From positions 1-41,131 of the forward strand of contig CANDJC010000031.1 in NCBI GenBank assembly GCA_947384955.1: 41,131 bases of DNA. The letters run 5' to 3'. The position numbers and the translations under genes were made by a program. Shown one piece after another: positions 37,121-41,131 of this stretch. Under the pieces are notes generated by a model. That model did not search any database. It had not been told where the DNA came from and worked only from the letters and a program-made list of their open reading frames with translations. How positions within the stretch are numbered: position 1 is the first letter of the stretch; the number at the start of each line of letters is the position of its first letter. This DNA comes from an uncultured Eubacterium sp. Its GTDB lineage: Bacteria > Bacillota > Clostridia > Lachnospirales > Lachnospiraceae.

Positions 37121-39574
37121 TCAGTACATCTGCTTCGCCTTTTTCTTTTTTGCTCCCGAACGGAAAAATCCTCCGATGATTCTGCCAAGCCCTTTCAAAA
37201 AGTGCCCGTTGACTGCTGCCAGTATTCCTTCTGCCATCTCCATAGTCACCATGCCCCCGGTCATTTTCGCAATCCCCCGGAACGGCATATTGTAAATAAA
37301 CAGCAGGTTTAAGTCCGGTTTTCCTTTTGCTTCTGCCTTTTTGAGCATTTTTGTCAGTATGCTGTATACAAATCTGGCAATCCCACTTTTCGCATAATAC
37401 ATCTGACAGATTGCGTCATTGATATCCAGTGTGCCGTGCCAGTTTCCGTCTGGAATTCCATGTCCCAGAAGCTCTGTAAATTCTAAATCCGAAATGTTTT
37501 TAATATTCCCGCTGTAATAATTTTTCATTTTATCCGCCTGATATGGAAACGGTGCATCTGTTCCTTTCACGCTGACTGTCCCGCTCAGACGGATATCTGC
37601 CACGGATGCACCGATTAAAATATCATACTCCCCGCCTTCTGTTTCAAAACGGTTTGTCTTTCCATTAAAATAACGGAATGCTTTATCATCCAGCAGAATC
37701 GTAACCCTGCGGCTTTCCCCTGCTTTCAAAAATACCTTCTGAAACCCTTTCAGCTCTTTTGCCGGACGGTAAACCATGCCTTTTTGAAGCAGCTCCTTTC
37801 CCGCAGCTTCTCCTTTACATCTGGCAGATACATAAAGCTGCGCAGTTTCAGCCCCGTCCATGCTGCCTGAATTCGTCAGCGTAAATTCTGCTTTCTGCGG
37901 TGTTACGGATAAATCACTGTATGAAAATGTCGTATAGGACAGTCCAAAACCAAATGGAAACAGTACCGGAATATCCGCCGTCTCATAATAACGGTAGCCC
38001 ACATACAGACCTTCCCTGTATTCCGCAGTTCTCTGTTTACTCGGAAAATACGGAGCGCCCGGCACATCCTCGTATTTCAGCGGATAGCTCTCCGCAAGCT
38101 TCCCGGAAGGATTCACCACGCCGGTAACCACTTTTAAAAGCGCGGATGCCCCTGCCTGTCCGCACAGATACCCGTGTACAAGCGCTCGGCATTTATCAAG
38201 CCAGGGCATCTCCACTGCAGAACCGGCGGAAAAAACAGCCACAATATTTTTATTCACTTCATATATTTTTTCCAGTAACCGTATCTGGCTTTCCGGTATT
38301 TTCATATGCTGGCGGTCAAGTCCTTCGGATTCTGAGATTTCATCCAGCCCGATATATAACAGCACCGCCTCCGCTCCTTTTGCCAGCCCACACGCTTCCC
38401 GTTCCAGAGCCGTATCGGTCGGTCCCACACGGTGATAGCCTCTGGCAAATCCGATACATTCCAAATCAAACTTCTGAATCACTCCGGCTGCACTGTCAAG
38501 CCTGGTCGGATTTACAACCGAAGAACCTGCTCCCTGATATCTTGGATTTTCTGCAAAATCTCCAATCAGCGCCACTTTTGTACCTTTTTTCAGCGGCAGG
38601 ATATTTCCTTCATTTTTCAGCAGCACAGCAGACTGCTCACTGGCTTTTTCAGCCATTGCATGATGTTTTTCGATATCAAATTTCTGCCCGCGCTTCTTTG
38701 ACACTTCCTTTGTAGTGGAAAATATTACATCCAGCAGTTCATCTGCCATCTGGTCAATCCATTTTTCACTGATTCTTCCTGCTTTCACAGCCTCCAGCAG
38801 TTCAAAATCGGAATCACCCCCGGTTGTCGGCATTTCCATATGGGAACCTGCCGCAACACCCGCTGTATGGTCGTTGCTTCCGCCCCAGTCCGACACGACA
38901 AAACCATGAAATCCCCATTCATCCTTTAAAATATCCCTTAACAGATGTTTATTCTCATTCGCGTAAATCCCGTTAATTCGGTTATAGGAAGACATGACTG
39001 CATGCGGGTCAGCCTCTTTCACCGCAATCTCAAATGCTGTCAGGTAAATCTCCCGCAGCGTCCGCTCATCCACAACCGAATCAGATGCCATACGGCGCAG
39101 TTCCTGAGAATTTGCCGCAAAATGCTTCGGACATGCAGACACGCCAAAACTTTGAATGCCCCGTATATATCCGGCAGCCATTTTTCCTGTCAGATAAGGG
39201 TCCTCGCTAAAATATTCAAAATTACGCCCGCACAATGGAGAACGCTTGATGTTCATCCCCGGCCCCAGCAGTACATCCACATCCTGGCAGGCCGCTTCTT
39301 CTCCAAGACACCTGCCAAGCTCCTCGCCAAGCTCCGGGTCCCAGGAATTCGCTATTGCAGCCGCTGTCGGAAAACAAGTCGCAGGCACGGAACCGTTCAG
39401 TCCAAGCTGGTCTCCCGCACCTTCCTGCTTTCGTATCCCATGCGGCCCGTCAGCCATAGCCATATTTGGAATACCAAGCCTTTCGACACTTCTGGACTGC
39501 CAGAAATCTTTTCCGGAAAAGAGATAACATTTTTCTTCCAATGTCATTTTTGAAATCAGTTTCTGATATTTCAT
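37121..39574 (-). CDS. GH3 family beta-glucosidase-type enzyme, cargo of the element
   Basis: An 817-residue cytoplasmic enzyme (no signal peptide). The GH3 N-terminal barrel covers about 20-270 with nucleophile D229 in FVVSDWGG, and PKHFAANSQELRR supplies substrate-binding Lys/His. The C-terminal alpha/beta domain spans about 310-540 and has the acid/base region ESEGLDRQHM near 410-425. A fibronectin-III-like domain (about 560-665) and a helical C-terminal extension (about 680-817, basic KKKKAKQ end) follow. The domain order is that of bacterial beta-glucosidases acting on oligosaccharides; the exact sugar is unknown. AAGGAG supports the start. A carbohydrate enzyme is unusual cargo for a small recombinase element, and a related decayed fragment lies just upstream. 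Confidence 0.92.
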   Translation of the reverse strand: MKYQKLISKMTLEEKCYLFSGKDFWQSRSVERLGIPNMAMADGPHGIRKQEGAGDQLGLNGSVPATCFPTAAAIANSWDPELGEELGRCLGEEAACQDVDVLLGPGMNIKRSPLCGRNFEYFSEDPYLTGKMAAGYIRGIQSFGVSACPKHFAANSQELRRMASDSVVDERTLREIYLTAFEIAVKEADPHAVMSSYNRINGIYANENKHLLRDILKDEWGFHGFVVSDWGGSNDHTAGVAAGSHMEMPTTGGDSDFELLEAVKAGRISEKWIDQMADELLDVIFSTTKEVSKKRGQKFDIEKHHAMAEKASEQSAVLLKNEGNILPLKKGTKVALIGDFAENPRYQGAGSSVVNPTRLDSAAGVIQKFDLECIGFARGYHRVGPTDTALEREACGLAKGAEAVLLYIGLDEISESEGLDRQHMKIPESQIRLLEKIYEVNKNIVAVFSAGSAVEMPWLDKCRALVHGYLCGQAGASALLKVVTGVVNPSGKLAESYPLKYEDVPGAPYFPSKQRTAEYREGLYVGYRYYETADIPVLFPFGFGLSYTTFSYSDLSVTPQKAEFTLTNSGSMDGAETAQLYVSARCKGEAAGKELLQKGMVYRPAKELKGFQKVFLKAGESRRVTILLDDKAFRYFNGKTNRFETEGGEYDILIGASVADIRLSGTVSVKGTDAPFPYQADKMKNYYSGNIKNISDLEFTELLGHGIPDGNWHGTLDINDAICQMYYAKSGIARFVYSILTKMLKKAEAKGKPDLNLLFIYNMPFRGIAKMTGGMVTMEMAEGILAAVNGHFLKGLGRIIGGFFRSGAKKKKAKQMY

Positions 39575-39619
39575 CCTTTCTCTCTCCTTCGCATAGTTTA
39601 TATAAACCCGGCCTCCTGC

Positions 39620-39830
39620 TTAACAGAAGGCATATTCATTATTTTTGCAAGCCTGACGCATAGCTGAAACAAGCGTTACAGAACCTGTATTTGTAATTGC
39701 ATTCGACTCATGCTGCATAAATCCAAGCATCGCGTCATTTCCATTGCGGACAAAATCATCTGTATTCTGATACCCAATCGATATCCGCATCTATCGTAAA
39801 CGTTTCTTCCGCCAGTACGCTGTGCGCATC
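39620..39830 (-). pseudogene. Decayed C-terminal fragment of a second GH3-like gene
   Basis: On the minus strand, two frames together give an interrupted protein: AEETFTIDADIDWVSEYR in one frame, then DDFVRNGNDAMLGFMQHESN and ITNTGSVTLVSAMRQACKN in the next, ending at a stop near 39620. The SAMRQACKN segment resembles the end of large secreted GH3 enzymes, where it normally continues as (I/L)-x-YTVVNS. The frameshift and premature stop mark it as dead. It lies just upstream of the intact GH3 gene. Confidence 0.45.
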
Positions 39831-39986
39831 GGAACGGATGGTTCATTTACTGTCTGAACTGTCATCGTGATTTTACGAAAAACGCGGCCGCTGTCTTTCT
39901 TTTGATAGCTATATTATACATCCTATTTATCAGATTTTCTAATTTAAACTCTCTATTGTCTATAAAAATCTGCAGACATGAAAAAA

Positions 39987-40033
39987 TAGGACTAAATAAA
40001 GCCCTTTCATTAAAGGTTCTTTATTTAGTCCTA
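39987..40033. repeat. Two-tier perfect inverted repeat at the left end of the element
   Basis: TAGGACTAAATAAAG (39987-40001) pairs perfectly with CTTTATTTAGTCCTA (40019-40033), and the intervening bases contain a second small hairpin, CCTTT-CATT-AAAGG. The right arm of the repeat includes the attL arm TTTAGTCCT (40024-40032). It may be an extra recombinase or accessory-factor site, or a terminator that stops transcription entering from spmA. Confidence 0.8.
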
Positions 40034-40068
40034 TAATAACAGAGTCCTTCGCTATAAAATTCTCCGCA
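40024..40068 (-). other. attL: left junction of the element in spmA
   Basis: The core is AA on the minus strand (40049-40048). Host side: spmA codons ending in GCG (40052-40050). Element side: 15 bp, then the arm AGGACTAAA on the minus strand (40032-40024). Combined with attR this gives a reconstructed attP of TTTAGTCCT, 15 bp, AA, 15 bp, AGGACTAAA. Confidence 0.8.
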
Positions 40069-40340
40069 ATATACTGATTCGCCACATGCCCCTTCGGAAT
40101 CCGAGGAAACAAAAACCGTAAAAACGGCTTCAGACCCCTCACAGCCCCCTGAATAATCCCCGCCTTTTCCGCAATCCTCATAAGCCCGACCCACAGCGAC
40201 ATCACCCCTGTCATCGTAATACACAGCGTCACTGCCTCCTTCGAAGAATCCACTGCTGCCTGTGTCACTTCCGGCAGCGTTCCGTTCAAAGCTGCATACA
40301 CAATTCCTGCTGTAATCATAAATCCCCATAAATAATTCAT
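40050..40340 (-). pseudogene. spmA: spmA 5' part (N-terminal 97 codons), interrupted by the element
   Basis: Encodes the first 97 residues of spore maturation protein A: MNYLWGFMITAGIVYAALNG, a second membrane segment (AVTLCITMTGVMSLWVGLMRIAEKAG), the FLFPRIPKGH motif and YIAENFIA at the junction. The frame runs on into the element for 29 codons (KDSVIIGLNKEP...) and stops at 39960, giving a truncated 126-residue product. AAGGTGA precedes the ATG. In Bacillus, SpmA acts with SpmB in spore core dehydration and is made in the mother cell under sigma-E. A CATATAGT at 40374-40381 (minus strand) resembles a sigma-E -10, but no good -35 was found. Confidence 0.88.
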
Positions 40341-40441
40341 AAAAATTCACCTTTTTCTCAGTATTATCCTTATACTATATGTAAAAAGATATCTGAAAAG
40401 ACATGGGGAAGTGATGGTTTCGGGGTGTTTCTTTCGGGACG

Positions 40442-40720
40442 CCGGGAGGGGGTATTTTTTCCTTCTTATGTTCCGCTTCCAAAAAGCAGGAAGTTCTAAG
40501 TTTTCTGCGGAAAGGTTTTGGGAACGGACGGACCGGCGCCTGATGCCCTGGCGTTACTGGCTGCTGGATGCAGTGGCATTGGCAGGCGCCTTTTGGGGAC
40601 TTCAGGGTTTTTTTAAGGATACAGGCTGTGTGTCCCCAAATCCTGGGTATTGAGCAGAAAACTAAAAACTTCCAGCTTTTTTCCAGAGTCACATAAGAAG
40701 GAAAAAATACCCCCTCCCGG
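40442..40720. repeat. 279-bp MITE-like element with perfect 29-bp terminal inverted repeats
   Basis: The left terminus (40442-40470, starting CCGGGAGGGGGTATTTTTTC) is perfectly repeated in inverse at 40692-40720. Inside, a weaker inverted repeat continues for ~40 bases (AAAAAGCAGGAAGTTCTAAG versus the inverse of 40650-40690). Open frames on both strands here are by-products of the palindrome. No transposase is present, so it would be a non-autonomous or palindromic intergenic element. Confidence 0.7.
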
Positions 40721-40728
40721 CTGATACT

Positions 40729-40765
40729 GGCAAAATTTACACTGGCAGAATTTACGATATGGCAG
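40729..40765 (-). repeat. Minisatellite-like units in inverse orientation
   Basis: GGCAAAATTTAC (40729-40740) and GGCAGAATTTACG (40744-40756), followed by ATATGGCAG, match the reverse complement of the GTAAATTCAGCC unit repeated at 40942-41038. They lie directly beside the 279-bp element. Confidence 0.5.
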
Positions 40766-40941
40766 TCAGCTCAGATTATGTTGACTTAAAAGATAATAAG
40801 ATAAGAAACAGCCGAAACTGAAATTAGACGTAACAAAATATTTCGCATATAGCAGCATATAACAACTTTCATTGAATTTATACGAGTAAAATTTATAGTA
40901 CAGTATATTTTGTACACTTTATCACTTTAAAAGAATCTTAG

Positions 40942-41038
40942 ATAACTTAAATTCAGCCTCTATAACGTATATTCGCCCCCATAACGTAAATTCAGCCTTC
41001 ATAACCGTAAATTCAGCCTCCGTAACGTAAATTCAGCC
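40942..41038 (+). repeat. Tandem minisatellite, five units of 17-21 bp
   Basis: Units start at 40942, 40962, 40981, 41001 and 41022, with consensus ATAACGTAAATTCAGCCTC. The second unit is the most diverged (TATATTCGCC) and the fourth has one extra C. There are no spacers, so it is not a CRISPR array. No gene overlaps it. Confidence 0.8.
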
Positions 41039-41046
41039 AAAACCAG

Positions 41047-41131
41047 CCGGGCGGAGAAATTTTTTCCTTCGGATGCGACTCTGGAAAAAAGCTGGAAGTT
41101 CTTAGTTTTCTGCTCAATACCCAGGATTTGG
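41047..41131 (+). repeat. Further copy of the MITE arm, cut by the window end
   Basis: Starting CCGGGCGGAGAAATTTTTTC, this segment matches the inverse of the right arm of the 279-bp element for about 75 bases (CTGGAAAAAAGCTGGAAGTT, then TTTTCTGCTCAATACCCAGG and ATTTGG), with a few differences. It forms a long inverted repeat with about 40634-40720 around the minisatellite region. Confidence 0.75.

Larger units (their letters stand above)
31539..40049. mobile_element. 8,511-bp serine-recombinase element inserted in spmA
   Basis: The boundaries are defined by the two halves of spmA and a shared AA dinucleotide (31537-31538 and 40048-40049). Contents on the minus strand, in transcription order: a decayed GH3-like fragment, an intact GH3 beta-glucosidase, a DUF6870 protein and three tandem large serine recombinases. 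No relaxase, coupling protein, type IV secretion, capsid or tail gene is present, so the element is integrative and probably mobilisable at most. Deleting 31539-40049 restores spmA in frame (97 + 125 = 222 residues). Confidence 0.85.

Noticed and set aside
31539-40049. Prophage or conjugative transposon
   Set aside because: No structural, packaging, relaxase or secretion genes are present in the 8.5 kb.
40375-40692. Open reading frames of about 80-105 codons on both strands
   Set aside because: They lie within the palindromic 279-bp repeat, lack ribosome sites and show no recognisable protein pattern.
40942-41038. Regular repeats that could suggest a CRISPR array
   Set aside because: Units are directly contiguous with no unique spacers, and no cas genes are present.

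Overview
This window looks like a chromosomal segment of a spore-forming, gut-type Firmicute, most likely Lachnospiraceae (Blautia/Ruminococcus-like). That is inferred from the family content: fused PTS permeases, BspA-type surface protein, DUF5688 and DUF6870 proteins, a spmA sporulation gene, AGGAGG-type ribosome sites and TTGACA/TATAAT promoters. No rRNA or tRNA gene and no CRISPR array was seen.

Layout. 1-4.2 kb: an orphan KilA-N protein, an Fe-S cluster protein and, convergent to them, an AAA-ATPase-like/PD-(D/E)XK protein. 4.3-8.9 kb: a trehalose locus (treC, treP and divergent treR) with three near-identical palindromic operators between the divergent promoters. 9-13 kb: a 59-residue hypothetical gene, a LysR regulator and a secreted leucine-rich-repeat protein with a cysteine-peptidase-like domain and a very basic tail. 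13.3-20.7 kb: a glycan locus made of an ABC sugar transporter (binding lipoprotein and two permeases), a GH2 enzyme and a GH43 lipoprotein, divergent from an ArsR-type regulator with a large C-terminal domain. 20.8-22.8 kb: a carboxymuconolactone decarboxylase family protein and a MATE exporter. 22.9-29.5 kb: a beta-glucoside PTS plus 6-phospho-beta-glucosidase, preceded by an operon encoding a secreted flavodoxin fusion, a metallo-beta-lactamase-fold hydrolase and a LysR regulator. Both promoters carry the same bipartite motif with identical spacing, so one regulator probably links them.

The most interesting part is 31.1-40.3 kb. The spore maturation gene spmA is split into a 97-codon 5' part and a 125-codon 3' part by an 8,511-bp element. 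The element encodes three tandem large serine recombinases, a DUF6870 protein and an intact GH3 beta-glucosidase; next to the GH3 gene is what looks like a decayed second GH3 fragment. Joining the two spmA parts at a shared AA dinucleotide restores an in-frame 222-residue SpmA with the expected family sequence across the junction. The reconstructed phage-type attachment site has 9-bp inverted arms placed exactly 15 bp either side of that AA. The architecture resembles intervening sequences in sporulation genes that serine recombinases remove in the mother cell (the sigK/skin type). Whether this one is excised during sporulation, or simply disables spmA, cannot be told from the sequence.

40.34-41.13 kb, upstream of spmA, is non-coding and repeat-rich: a 279-bp element with perfect 29-bp terminal inverted repeats, a further copy of its arm at the window edge, and a roughly 20-bp minisatellite in two opposite orientations.
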